Shown here: positions 26,460 through 34,954 of the stretch, piece after piece | How the letters are laid out: each line of letters begins with the position of its first letter | Numbering within the stretch: position 1 is the stretch's first letter | DNA from: Candidatus Obscuribacterales bacterium | Lineage (GTDB): Bacteria > Cyanobacteriota > Vampirovibrionia > Obscuribacterales > Obscuribacteraceae | Reading direction: 5' to 3' | NCBI GenBank assembly: GCA_019747875.1 | Contig: JAIEQI010000032.1 | Location: 1-64,000, forward strand | DNA length: 64,000 nucleotides | The notes under the pieces: generated by a model | The model's input: the letters and a program-made list of their open reading frames with translations, nothing else | The model's database searches: none | Told to the model about the DNA's origin: nothing | Program-made: the position numbers and the translations under genes

Positions 26460-26611
26460 GGTAACGGGACACCGGGGGGAAGGACGCCATGATCAGCTTG
26501 ACGACAACGTCAATTTTATGTTTCCAAACTCAGGAATATTTTTCGTGAAAATTTCGATGTTCTCTATTACTTACAGTGGCGCAAACGCCGACAGCTCTCA
26601 ATCAAAAGCAA

Positions 26612-27595
26612 CTAGCCTTTGTAATCCTTTCCTAGATAATAGGGAGCTGTTCGGCGGAGTGTTTCTTCAAAGGGTGTCTGCGTGTAGCCTAATTCGCGGA
26701 TTGCTTTATCGGATGAGAAAAAGATTTTTCGCTGGCTGAGCCAGGCGACCTGCCATGTGAGTTTTGGTTTTGCTCCGAAAAGTGGAACTATCGTTTCACT
26801 TGCTACACCAGCGGCTTCGCTTAGCCATCCCGGAATCTGGAAGAATGGCGGGCGTCCGTTAAGAACCTTAGCCAGGTCTTCACCCGCTTCTCTAAAGGTT
26901 TTATTGGCGCTGCCGACAACATAATTTTGACCGGGCTCTCCCCTCACTAAGCTTGCAAGGCATGCATTGACCACATCCTCGATGTCGGAGAACATCACGC
27001 CTCCGGCCGGGTATCCGATGAACCAGCCGCTTGCCATTGCTCGGAAAATCGTATGGTGATGAGGATGCGTATCGCCCTCACCAAATGTGATACCAGGGCT
27101 AAGTTCCACTACAGGCAGGCCCTGCTTCGCAAAGCGCTTCACTTCCTGGCTTCCTTCCCATTTTGTATCGCAGTAATAGAGACCATGTCCTTTAAGGTTA
27201 TATGCTAACTCTTCGGTGCCGATTTCCCCGGGTTTTGGAACCCCCATACCAGCGATAGAGCCCATGTGTACGACTCGCTCAACGCTTGCATCCATGCATG
27301 CCTTCATAATATTGCGAGTTCCAAGGACATTAGTTTTGTACAGGCGGTCGTAATCAGTGCGACGATAAGAAACGAGTCCGGCCAGGTGGAAGACTGCTCC
27401 AGCGCCATTGATTACCTTTGGCAGGGAGTCGGGGTCTTCAATGTCGGCTTTGACATGTTCAATGTTTAGCTTAGCAAGACGCTCGGTCTGCTCCTGTCTG
27501 CCGAGTGTTTTAACGGTGAAACCAACCTCGTGCAATTTTTCTACTAATCTGCTTCCGAGAAATCCACTCGCGCCTGTAACTACAACCGTTGCCAC
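26612..27595 (-). CDS. Extended SDR: NAD-dependent epimerase/dehydratase (cluster SDR 1)
   Basis: A 327-residue extended short-chain dehydrogenase of the 3-beta-HSD/epimerase type. The NAD motif VTGASGFLGSRL is at residues 6-17. The catalytic YCDTK is preceded by VVHMGSIAGMG with the serine, and a substrate segment LSPGITFGEGD follows. Start is GTG with AAAGGTAG upstream. It is the last gene of the seven-gene minus-strand cluster, 56 bp after SDR 2. The three SDRs of the cluster are clearly different sequences rather than recent copies, so they probably catalyse separate steps. Confidence 0.9.
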   Translation of the reverse strand: MATVVVTGASGFLGSRLVEKLHEVGFTVKTLGRQEQTERLAKLNIEHVKADIEDPDSLPKVINGAGAVFHLAGLVSYRRTDYDRLYKTNVLGTRNIMKACMDASVERVVHMGSIAGMGVPKPGEIGTEELAYNLKGHGLYYCDTKWEGSQEVKRFAKQGLPVVELSPGITFGEGDTHPHHHTIFRAMASGWFIGYPAGGVMFSDIEDVVNACLASLVRGEPGQNYVVGSANKTFREAGEDLAKVLNGRPPFFQIPGWLSEAAGVASETIVPLFGAKPKLTWQVAWLSQRKIFFSSDKAIRELGYTQTPFEETLRRTAPYYLGKDYKG

Positions 27596-27651
27596 CTTGA
27601 ACTACCTTTCTCCAGCCTCTCCAGCCGCTGCTGCGTTCCTGCCTGTCCGTA

Positions 27652-28629
27652 TCAAACGTTGCTTACGCTTTGTTGTGATTTCGCGCTATATGATTGCAAT
27701 GCAGTTTCAACTGATGTCGGTCGAATCTTGAACACCGATTGAAGCGCATTATCGCTGCAAACGTTATTTGTGCAGGCCAATTTTACCTGATCTCTGCTTA
27801 ACAATGGTACTCCAGGCGATACCATTTCCAGGAAGAATGCCGCCATGTTTGCGATCGAAGCTGGCAAGCTCTTTAATGGTTTCGAGACATTCTGCTGTTT
27901 CATCAGAGCCGCTATCAGTTGATGCATTGGTTGCACCTCGTCCCCGCCGATTTCAAAGGTTTTGTTCTTTAGCTCAGGATTGTCGGATGGGCTCAAAGCA
28001 GCGCTTACAATCGCTTCTGCTAAGTCTCCAACGAACACCGGTTGAATGAGATTTTTCGCGCCTTCAATCACGGGTACTTGCGGACGCTCTGCTATTAGTT
28101 TGTTGAAACGAGCGATCAGTTTGCTGTTTCTACTTCCAACAACGCGTCCAATGATTAACGAGGGGCGTAGAATCACAAAACTGATCCCACTATTGCGAAT
28201 GAGTTCTTCTGATTGCCATTTCGTACGGTGATATTCACTTACTGCATCAACTGCGGTTCCTAGTGCTGTGATCATGACGATCTTTGGCACCTTCGCTTTC
28301 TTGCAGGCGGCAATCAGTTCTGAAGTTTGCCCTGCATGTAAGTCTGACAATTTCAGACCTTTAGGCGGGGCAATGCTTCCGATCAAGTGGATAATGCAAT
28401 CGACCCCGCTCAAAGCTGCAAGAAGTGTCTCTGAATCTGCTTTGAGATCTGTCTGGAAAAGTTCGGCTCCGGTGCTTTTGAGGTATTCCCGGTCGACATC
28501 TTTGATGCCTGGATGAACAATACAGCGCACTTTAATGTTCTTCTTGCGCAACTCTGCGACAACGTGATTTCCAACATAGCCACTGGCACCATCTACCGCA
28601 ATTACGGGATCGCTAAGTGGAGTGCTCAT
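27652..28629 (-). CDS. Atypical/extended SDR (cluster SDR 2)
   Basis: A 325-residue NAD(P)-binding protein. The nucleotide motif is DGASGYVGNHVVAEL (13-27), unusual in starting D-G-A rather than T-G-A. The YHRTK catalytic pair and an ILRPSLIIGRV segment are of the NDUFA9/complex-I-like atypical SDR type. The C-terminal part has FEIGGDEVQPMHQLIAALM. RBS GGAGC before the ATG. It lies 25 bp downstream of the Mpo1-like gene and 56 bp before SDR 1. A reductase or isomerase acting on an acyl or terpenoid substrate is possible; the sequence does not decide. Confidence 0.87.
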   Translation of the reverse strand: MSTPLSDPVIAVDGASGYVGNHVVAELRKKNIKVRCIVHPGIKDVDREYLKSTGAELFQTDLKADSETLLAALSGVDCIIHLIGSIAPPKGLKLSDLHAGQTSELIAACKKAKVPKIVMITALGTAVDAVSEYHRTKWQSEELIRNSGISFVILRPSLIIGRVVGSRNSKLIARFNKLIAERPQVPVIEGAKNLIQPVFVGDLAEAIVSAALSPSDNPELKNKTFEIGGDEVQPMHQLIAALMKQQNVSKPLKSLPASIANMAAFFLEMVSPGVPLLSRDQVKLACTNNVCSDNALQSVFKIRPTSVETALQSYSAKSQQSVSNV

Positions 28630-28654
28630 TTTATTGCTCCTTAGACTATTGAAC

Positions 28655-28984
28655 TCAACGTTCGATTTCGTGTTTTTTTAGATCTATTTCTGCAAGTGGT
28701 TCTGTTTCTTTTGGACCAACGATCTTCTTCCAGATCTTCTTGATCAAAATGACTTCGCCGACCTCGTTGCCTTGCGCCGTGTGTCCGAGCCATTGCAAAA
28801 CATAACCGCCAATGAATAGTGCCCATCCCAGTGCGACGCCACCGACAAACCACTGGTATATTCCGTAGAAGACCATGGGAACGCCAAATATATGAAGAAC
28901 AGCATTAACGGGATGCTTATGCCTTCCGCAGTAATCAACTATGAAATCCCAGATCTTGCCGAGCGGGCTGCTTGAATTTGCCAT
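28655..28984 (-). CDS. Mpo1-like (DUF962) membrane protein
   Basis: A 109-residue protein of the DUF962/Mpo1-like family. H22, H24 and H31 (GRHKHPVNAVLHIFGVP) and H68 with E74 (LGHTAQGNEVGE) are the conserved polar residues. Hydrophobic segments at about 27-45 and 48-66 imply a membrane hairpin. Yeast Mpo1 is an iron-dependent dioxygenase in alpha-oxidation of 2-hydroxy fatty acids, which suggests a one-carbon shortening step on a long-chain substrate here. It lies between SDR 3 (23 bp gap) and SDR 2 (25 bp gap), with a strong AAGGAG RBS. Confidence 0.85.
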   Translation of the reverse strand: MANSSSPLGKIWDFIVDYCGRHKHPVNAVLHIFGVPMVFYGIYQWFVGGVALGWALFIGGYVLQWLGHTAQGNEVGEVILIKKIWKKIVGPKETEPLAEIDLKKHEIER

Positions 28985-29007
28985 TATGTGCTCCTTGCTG
29001 GTCGCAG

Positions 29008-30030
29008 TTAAGCGTGTGCGCCCTTCTCGTGTTTGAATTGTTCCAGCGTTTGGCGCATGCCCTCACCAAACGGTATCCGATCTTTGTAGCCCAGAACATT
29101 CTCTGCCTTGGTGATGTCGAAACCTTGATTCACTCCAGCTAGCCGGAATGCCGCACGCGAGAAGCGCGAAAGGTTCTTGCGAGAACTTTCAGGCAGCATG
29201 GGTGCGATTGATGAGACAACGTCGCAGGCTGTTTTTGCAATCCAGCCTGGAATTTCTTTTGTAATGCGTTCAAATCCCATGCCATCGCATATGGCATCAA
29301 ACAATTCTTTCTTTGTAACTGTCTCGCCGTCTGTCAAGTTGAACACTTGCTTGTCCGCCTTCGGATTTAGCATTGCAAGTTCAATGGCGGTGTTGAGGTT
29401 TTCCACGTAAATGACATTGGTTTGTTTGATACCGCCGTCGATTAACATCGCTTTTTTCTTTCGCAGATTCTCAATTAATCGTGGCATCCATGCGCGCTCG
29501 TGCGGTCCATAAATAAAGCCTGGACGCAGAATGGTCACCATCATCTGAGTTCTGCCAAAATACATCGTTACTGCTTTTTCAGCGTCAACTTTCGAGTCTG
29601 CGTAGGCTTCGCCACAATAAATTAGTGGTGCTTCTTCGCTAGCGCCATGCATATCGCCCTGTCCTGTAATCACAGAAAGGCTGCTAATATGGATGAAATG
29701 CTTGGCACCGGCAAGATCTGCGGTTGATAGAACGTTCTTTGTGCCTTCGACGTTTACGGCGAAGATTTCCTCTCGTTTGGCATGCGGGTCTACCATTCCT
29801 GCAGCATGAATTACAACATCAGTTCCTTGCATGCAGTTTCTTAGTTCTGCACTATCGGAAAGCTCGGCTCGTTTGATCCGCGGTGGAATGGGGAGCTGGC
29901 GCAGCTTCGAATCATCACTTGTTGGACGAAGCAATGCCGTTACTTCGTGCCCCTTTTCCATAAGGCGTTTGACGGCATGGAAACCGACCATGCCGCTTGC
30001 TCCTGTCACCAGGACATTGCTTTTAGCCAT
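29008..30030 (-). CDS. Extended SDR: 3-beta-HSD-like (cluster SDR 3)
   Basis: A 340-residue extended SDR. VTGASGMVGFHAVKRL is at residues 7-22; the active site is FIHISSLSVITGQG (Ser) followed by YADSKVDAEKAV (Tyr/Lys). TILRPGFIYGPHERAWMP and a VENLNTAIELAM segment are typical of the 3-beta-hydroxysteroid dehydrogenase/epimerase group. It lies 19 bp after the GH3 gene and is the first of the three SDRs in transcription order. Probably oxidises or reduces a hydroxyl on the cluster's product. Confidence 0.9.
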   Translation of the reverse strand: MAKSNVLVTGASGMVGFHAVKRLMEKGHEVTALLRPTSDDSKLRQLPIPPRIKRAELSDSAELRNCMQGTDVVIHAAGMVDPHAKREEIFAVNVEGTKNVLSTADLAGAKHFIHISSLSVITGQGDMHGASEEAPLIYCGEAYADSKVDAEKAVTMYFGRTQMMVTILRPGFIYGPHERAWMPRLIENLRKKKAMLIDGGIKQTNVIYVENLNTAIELAMLNPKADKQVFNLTDGETVTKKELFDAICDGMGFERITKEIPGWIAKTACDVVSSIAPMLPESSRKNLSRFSRAAFRLAGVNQGFDITKAENVLGYKDRIPFGEGMRQTLEQFKHEKGAHA

Positions 30031-30049
30031 CGAAAGTCAGTTACCTCTT

Positions 30050-31750
30050 CTAAACTGCTTGTTCCATCGCCTGAAGTGTAGCAATTGTGTCCTTGAAATT
30101 GCTGTTATTTGTAAGAAATGGAAACTTGACTTGTGCTTCCGGGGCTCCGTCACTAACTCTTTGCTGCCTCAATCGGCGGAAAGTGCCTGGCTGAACGCGG
30201 TTGAGAACAATGCCTCCAAGTCGCATCGACTGGCGCTTATCCTTGTATTCAATATTTTGTGACTGCAAGGATTGATCAATGATTGATGCCATAGCAGTCA
30301 GAACCGAATCGCTCATCTCCCCGGATGGCTCAACAAATCCCGTATAGAAAGGTGGATTTCCGAGCTGGACAGAAAGAATGAAATGTCCAACGTTTCCAAG
30401 CTGAAGTTGTCTTTGGGCAAACGCCAATGCAATTGTCACCTGTTCTTCAGTCAATTTTTCGCCGGTGATCGAGCTTACACCAGCTCCTTTCTGCACAAAC
30501 TTAAGGATTGGTGTTTGATTCCCGAAATCGACAACCTCCATCAAGTCGTTGATGTTATATCTGTAGAGACCGGCAGCAGTAGTGAAGTATATGAAATATC
30601 GTTTTCCAAGTTCGAGTTGATCGAGCGTCAAAAAGGTCTTGTTTGATTTTTGCATTTCGTCTTCTGGTACGAATTCAAAGAAATGCGAAGTCAGTGCTGC
30701 AACTCCACCTGCACCTTCGTCGGCTAGCGGAATAGTTCCTCGTCCTTCGCTTGCCATATAACCGAAGTCTCTGAAATTTGATATTCCAAATTTTTCGGGC
30801 AGTCGATCCAAATAAAACGGCATAGGACCGCCCTTCCAAACTGTTATGATCTTCAGTTCAGGCCAGGCCTTGCAGGGCAATAATGTCCCTTCTTTATCTA
30901 GAACGGCAGCCAGTTGCCTGCCAGCGTCCCTATCTTGAACCAGATAATTGTCTAGCTCGGCAGCTAGTTCTGGATCGCTGGAGACCATTTCTCGACGCAT
31001 TGTGCCGTCGAAAATATCCTTAATCAGTTCTTCCGCGTGTTCTTGCATCTGATCTGCCATCAACAGTAGTGTTGATGGATTGCAGCTAGCAATGACTACG
31101 ATCTTTTGAGTTAGAGCCAGGCGCAAAATTGTATAGTATTTTTTCTCTACTTCCTTGATACGGGCGACAGACGGTGGCAACGCTATGTATCTTTGAACGA
31201 AGGCTGATTGCCGTCTGCGAAGCAATCCGGAAACGGCTCCATAGGGCGTTCCATCGGGTGTGAATCCTTCTTGATCGTTGGAGTTAAAGATCAAATATTT
31301 ACCGTTAGGAGCACAGGCGGTATCGGGGTAGTCGTAGGTCAATCCCCAGTTGTGAATTTGAAAAGCGTGCGAGTAGTCTTTTAAGTGCGCTGGTGTTATG
31401 GGGATGAATTTAGGCTTGCCCGTAGTGCCACTTGTAGTGGCATACATGATTGGCTTCTCTGAGGAGATCTGATTGTAAATACCATTCATTTGCTTGGTGA
31501 TATATGGTTCCAGGTCCTCATAAACGCAAGGCGGTACCAATTGTTGGTAGTCGGCTATCGATTGAATTGTAGAGAAGCCATGTTTCTTGCCGAACTCGGT
31601 GTTCTGATTGAGTCTGATGATTTCAAGTAGCTTTTGCTCCTGTGCGCTCTTCGGACGCAAAGTGGCTTCCCGAAACTTCCTTACATGAGTAAGTTCTCGA
31701 TAGAACTGTCCGAATGCAATGAAGGGATTCTTGTATTTCAAACCAGTCAC
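30050..31750 (-). CDS. GH3-family acyl-adenylating ligase
   Basis: A 566-residue protein of the GH3 family, named from plant auxin-conjugating enzymes. The ATP motif TSGTTGKPKFIP is at 106-117. Other family blocks are PDGTPYGAVSGLLRRR, RDFGYMASEGRGTIPL and LYRYNINDLMEVVDF with the conserved Tyr-Arg-Tyr and Asp, then a C-terminal domain that swings in for the second half-reaction. GH3 enzymes activate a carboxylic acid as the adenylate and join it to an amino acid or other amine. Bacterial GH3s are known but their substrates are mostly not. Start GTG overlaps the stop of the enolase-superfamily gene by 4 bp. Confidence 0.9.
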   Translation of the reverse strand: MTGLKYKNPFIAFGQFYRELTHVRKFREATLRPKSAQEQKLLEIIRLNQNTEFGKKHGFSTIQSIADYQQLVPPCVYEDLEPYITKQMNGIYNQISSEKPIMYATTSGTTGKPKFIPITPAHLKDYSHAFQIHNWGLTYDYPDTACAPNGKYLIFNSNDQEGFTPDGTPYGAVSGLLRRRQSAFVQRYIALPPSVARIKEVEKKYYTILRLALTQKIVVIASCNPSTLLLMADQMQEHAEELIKDIFDGTMRREMVSSDPELAAELDNYLVQDRDAGRQLAAVLDKEGTLLPCKAWPELKIITVWKGGPMPFYLDRLPEKFGISNFRDFGYMASEGRGTIPLADEGAGGVAALTSHFFEFVPEDEMQKSNKTFLTLDQLELGKRYFIYFTTAAGLYRYNINDLMEVVDFGNQTPILKFVQKGAGVSSITGEKLTEEQVTIALAFAQRQLQLGNVGHFILSVQLGNPPFYTGFVEPSGEMSDSVLTAMASIIDQSLQSQNIEYKDKRQSMRLGGIVLNRVQPGTFRRLRQQRVSDGAPEAQVKFPFLTNNSNFKDTIATLQAMEQAV

Positions 31751-32961
31751 CTCGTGTGGCTCAATGGATTACTTTTGTGATCTACTCTATTGACTCGTTG
31801 TTCTTCCGAATTGTTGCTGTTATTAGTATCTACGAAAGACAACACGAAATTATCCTGGACATTGATGCCAAGTCCAAAATTCTTCCTGGCGTACGAAAAC
31901 GAGCCCTGGCCGCCTAATCCAGCCGTAAGATTTTCCTTGCAGATATCTTTTTTTAATAAAAAGCCATTTGCAGATCCTTCGTAATTTTCGAAAGGATCGT
32001 ACGTCGATGCAAAATGTCTTGCCGCCGCACTTAGAATTGCGCTCTCTCCAACTTGCGCACCCAGGTGTATTCTCAGGCCGTTTGCTTTTGCAATTTCGAC
32101 CATTTCCTGTGCCGCTAAAAGCCCGCCAGCTTTGGATATACGAATGTTGAAGGCATTGCATATCTTGTCCTTTGCCAGCTGCTCTGCTTGCTCCAGTGTG
32201 CACAGCGACTCGTCGACTAAAATGTCTTCACTGATTTCTTTGCTTAATTTCTGAAGTCCATCCCAATCGTCAGCTGGAAGAGGCTGCTCAATTGAACTGA
32301 TATTGAATGGCTTAAATAGTTCCGAAGCACGCATCGTCTGCTCGACTGTCCAGGCACAATTGGCGTCGACTCTCAGTATGCACTTGTCACCCATAACCGA
32401 CCGTGCTATGCGCAATTTTTCGACATCTTCCTGAAGATCTTCCGCACCAACCTTGATCTTTACGGTTTGAAATCCGTAAAGCTTGTAAAACCAGAGCACC
32501 GCATTTAGTGCCTTCTTCTTTCCGAATGGGACGACGCCACCATAGCGAATACTCTTTTGCTTTTGCTCACCTAGCAGAGCGTAAACAGGCTTGCTTACTA
32601 ATTTGCTGGCTGCGTCCATGATCGCAAGTTCGACTGCGCACCAGGAAGCGCCATTGGCTGTTTTTCTCAATCCGAGTCGCTCGAATGCGGACTTGAGATT
32701 TTTGATTAGCTCAAAAGGGTTATCCAATCTCAATCCGATGATCTCTGGTGAATAGCGAAGCAGAACATTTTCCTCGGCATTATCTATGGTTTCACCTGTG
32801 ACATAGTCGCGTGGAACGCCTTCTCCCCAGCCTGTTATGCCATTATCCAATGTGATTTTGACAAGAAGATTTTGTGATTCGCTGCGTGAGGCAAGGCTGT
32901 GCCCAAACGAGAAACGAAATGGCAAGGTGATTTTGAAGGTTTCCAAAGAGCGAATTTTCAT
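31747..32961 (-). CDS. Enolase-superfamily enzyme (muconate-cycloisomerase / dipeptide-epimerase group)
   Basis: A 404-residue enzyme with the full catalytic set: KIK (K168, K170), metal ligands D199 (VDANCAW), E225 (IEQPLP) and D250 (DES), and K277 (RISKAGG) on the other side of the barrel. This Lys/Lys arrangement is that of muconate lactonising enzymes, o-succinylbenzoate synthases and Ala-Glu epimerases, which abstract a proton alpha to a carboxylate. The C-terminal 45 residues after about 355 are an extra polar extension. It overlaps the hydrolase gene upstream and the GH3 gene downstream by 4 bp each, so all three are translationally coupled. An epimerase for the amino-acid or acyl partner of GH3 is a reasonable guess. 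Confidence 0.9.
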   Translation of the reverse strand: MKIRSLETFKITLPFRFSFGHSLASRSESQNLLVKITLDNGITGWGEGVPRDYVTGETIDNAEENVLLRYSPEIIGLRLDNPFELIKNLKSAFERLGLRKTANGASWCAVELAIMDAASKLVSKPVYALLGEQKQKSIRYGGVVPFGKKKALNAVLWFYKLYGFQTVKIKVGAEDLQEDVEKLRIARSVMGDKCILRVDANCAWTVEQTMRASELFKPFNISSIEQPLPADDWDGLQKLSKEISEDILVDESLCTLEQAEQLAKDKICNAFNIRISKAGGLLAAQEMVEIAKANGLRIHLGAQVGESAILSAAARHFASTYDPFENYEGSANGFLLKKDICKENLTAGLGGQGSFSYARKNFGLGINVQDNFVLSFVDTNNSNNSEEQRVNRVDHKSNPLSHTR

Positions 32962-33956
32962 GGCTGCCCCTGCCCTCCTGAAAGTGGACGGGGGCTGCCA
33001 TTGGCATCGTTGCTTATTTGTCTGTTGAGCCAGTTAAGTAAGACATTTCTGTATTCTGTCGGCGCATCATGAAAATCGAGACTGTGATAAATACCTTCGA
33101 AGATTCTCAATTCTTTGTCAGCACTGGATAAACGATTGAACCATTTCTTGACGCCTTCATGCTCCACAATGCTGTCGGTACCAGCCTGGACAATCAAGGT
33201 TGGAATGTCTATTTGACTTGCAGATCGCGAGGACAAAAAAGTAAGTATCTGACTATTTACGAAAAATCGCGAGGTGGCTTCCATCAGCCTTAGTTCATCG
33301 CGACGAATGAAGTCCAGGTAGTGAGGATTATCTGTGAAATCTTCCGGGTTAAGTGGAATTTCTATTGGAGTGAGATTCCCTGTAAAAAAGCGCAGAGCAA
33401 TGAGGACCTTCTTGCTGAGCGGCAAGTCTACTTTAACTGTGATTGCCGGTGAGCTGAGAATCAAACCAGACAGCATCGAAGAAATCTTATGATTGCGGGA
33501 GCAGAGCAGCGCTGCAACTTTTGCCCCCCAACAATTTGCCATCAAAAAGAGAGGTGCCTTGCGCGACTTCGCATGCAACGATTGTAAAACCGTTTCGCAA
33601 TCATCCATAAGCAACTTGTAATCCGTCAGGTCACCGCGCGATTCTTTGCTCATACCTGAGCCGCGTCGATCCATCGCGTGAACGCTAATGCCTTGTTGCT
33701 GAAGGAATGCGGCAGTCTCGCCTATCCATAGACTATGACCTTCAATTCCATGCAAGTAGACCAGAACTGCGCGTTCTGACTGCGCGATCCAGGAGCGCAG
33801 AAAATGCTTGCATCCATCCTGTCCGCTTATCCATTGCTGGAAGCTTGAGCTGTTTTCGTGCTCGGAGTTTTCGAAAGTCTGCATTGGCTTGGATTTGTTA
33901 ATAAGATCAAGCATATCTCTAAATGCTAGCAATCTTGGACTAAAGCCGAAAGGCAT
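32958..33956 (-). CDS. Alpha/beta hydrolase with cysteine at the nucleophile position
   Basis: Up to 332 residues; in-frame ATGs at codons 15 and 25 are alternative starts because the RBS at 33956 is weak. YLHGIEGHS (68-75) is the oxyanion loop and DRRGSGMS follows, as in lysophospholipase-type hydrolases. The nucleophile elbow reads FLMANCWGAKVAAL, with C142 where G-x-S-x-G normally has Ser. The acid (QAGTDSIV) and histidine (IYHSLDF) are in place. A Cys nucleophile is known in dienelactone hydrolases and in some thioesterase/transacylase domains and often favours acyl transfer. First gene of the seven-gene operon. Confidence 0.85.
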   Translation of the reverse strand: MPFGFSPRLLAFRDMLDLINKSKPMQTFENSEHENSSSFQQWISGQDGCKHFLRSWIAQSERAVLVYLHGIEGHSLWIGETAAFLQQQGISVHAMDRRGSGMSKESRGDLTDYKLLMDDCETVLQSLHAKSRKAPLFLMANCWGAKVAALLCSRNHKISSMLSGLILSSPAITVKVDLPLSKKVLIALRFFTGNLTPIEIPLNPEDFTDNPHYLDFIRRDELRLMEATSRFFVNSQILTFLSSRSASQIDIPTLIVQAGTDSIVEHEGVKKWFNRLSSADKELRIFEGIYHSLDFHDAPTEYRNVLLNWLNRQISNDANGSPRPLSGGQGQP

Positions 33957-33985
33957 GCTGTTTAAGGCTTTCTGAAATAAGTCTA

Positions 33986-34032
33986 GGTAAAGTTAGCTCT
34001 TCTCATCACGGCATCGGTGCGGTAAAGTTAGC
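33986..34032. promoter_or_regulatory. Paired GGTAAAGTTAGC direct repeats in a divergent promoter region
   Basis: Identical 12-bp copies lie at 33986-33997 and 34021-34032, 35 bp apart start to start. They sit in the 100-bp gap between the divergent hydrolase operon (start 33956) and the HDO-like gene (start 34057). The spacing and position suggest binding sites for a regulator that controls both directions. No regulator gene is adjacent. Confidence 0.5.
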
Positions 34033-34056
34033 CATCGCAAGCGCTCGGAGATTTTT

Positions 34057-34764
34057 ATGGGTGCGTTACCCGGATGGTTTTCAATATTATTTGACCGGCT
34101 TAATTGGGGCTGCACAACGAGTCCATGGTTTGTCGATTTAGCCAATGAAGACAAGGTATTGCAACGCGGGCGTCAGATTGTTATTGATCTCTGGCCCTTC
34201 ATTCGCGAGTTGCCGGTAAACATTGCGGCTGTGCGCGATGCGGTTCCCAAGCACATGACGGCTGCTTGCAACCTGCTCAGTCGCCTCTCTGATGATGAGC
34301 GGCACTACCAACACCTTTTCATTCAGCAGTTTCCGCTTGCAAGCATTACGATGGAGGAAATTGAGTCAGTTCCGGTCAATCCTCGTACTGAGAAGCTCTG
34401 TGACAAGATGGCTGAGATGTGCCAGCGGCGCACTTTCGCCGACGGCGTCCATGCGATAGTGACGGCAGAGCTGGTAGCCACGATGTATGGTAGATCTAGC
34501 CTGCCCCTTTATGAAAATCATTTGGAGAAGCAGGTCGGCAAGAAATTCACGCGTGAACAAGTGGATTTAGGGTTGGAGTGGCTTAAGCTTCATGCCAAGA
34601 CACATACACGTCATGCTATCTGGATGAAACGGATGTTAGCTGACATCGACGACGAGTCCGGTAATGTGATGCCGGAAGGAGCCGCTGAGATTTTGGACTG
34701 CTTTCTTGACGTCTGGGAGTGTCCTTCGGAGCCCAATTTTTCCGAGCTCTGCCATATTAGCTAG
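34057..34764 (+). CDS. Heme-oxygenase-like / TenA-type protein (possible HDO)
   Basis: A 235-residue all-helical protein with the pattern of the heme-oxygenase-like superfamily. Acidic and His positions are clustered as in diiron members: SDDERHYQHLF (E81, H83/H86), VHAIVTAELVA (H132, E138) and LKLHAKTHTRHAIWMK (H179, H183, H186). Heme-oxygenase-like diiron oxidases (for example UndA or SznF) oxidise fatty acids or amino acids in specialised metabolism; TenA relatives do not use iron. RBS CGGAG lies 5-6 bp before the ATG. It is divergent from the GH3/enolase/SDR operon and shares its promoter region, which supports a role in the same pathway. Confidence 0.72.
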   Translation: MGALPGWFSILFDRLNWGCTTSPWFVDLANEDKVLQRGRQIVIDLWPFIRELPVNIAAVRDAVPKHMTAACNLLSRLSDDERHYQHLFIQQFPLASITMEEIESVPVNPRTEKLCDKMAEMCQRRTFADGVHAIVTAELVATMYGRSSLPLYENHLEKQVGKKFTREQVDLGLEWLKLHAKTHTRHAIWMKRMLADIDDESGNVMPEGAAEILDCFLDVWECPSEPNFSELCHIS

Positions 34765-34954
34765 TTTTTATTGTAGCGTTTGGTTTCAGTTTTCAAGGCG
34801 ATCTTGGCAACATGGAATGGGTCTAAGGATAACGCTTTCGAACTCATGATAATCTGACCACTTGTAGTCTTCTGCAAAGGCACTTTGGAAGGTTACCTGC
34901 CGTCACCGCCCTAAGAATTCTCGGGTCACGGTAAATAAGGCTGGCAGGTAAAGG

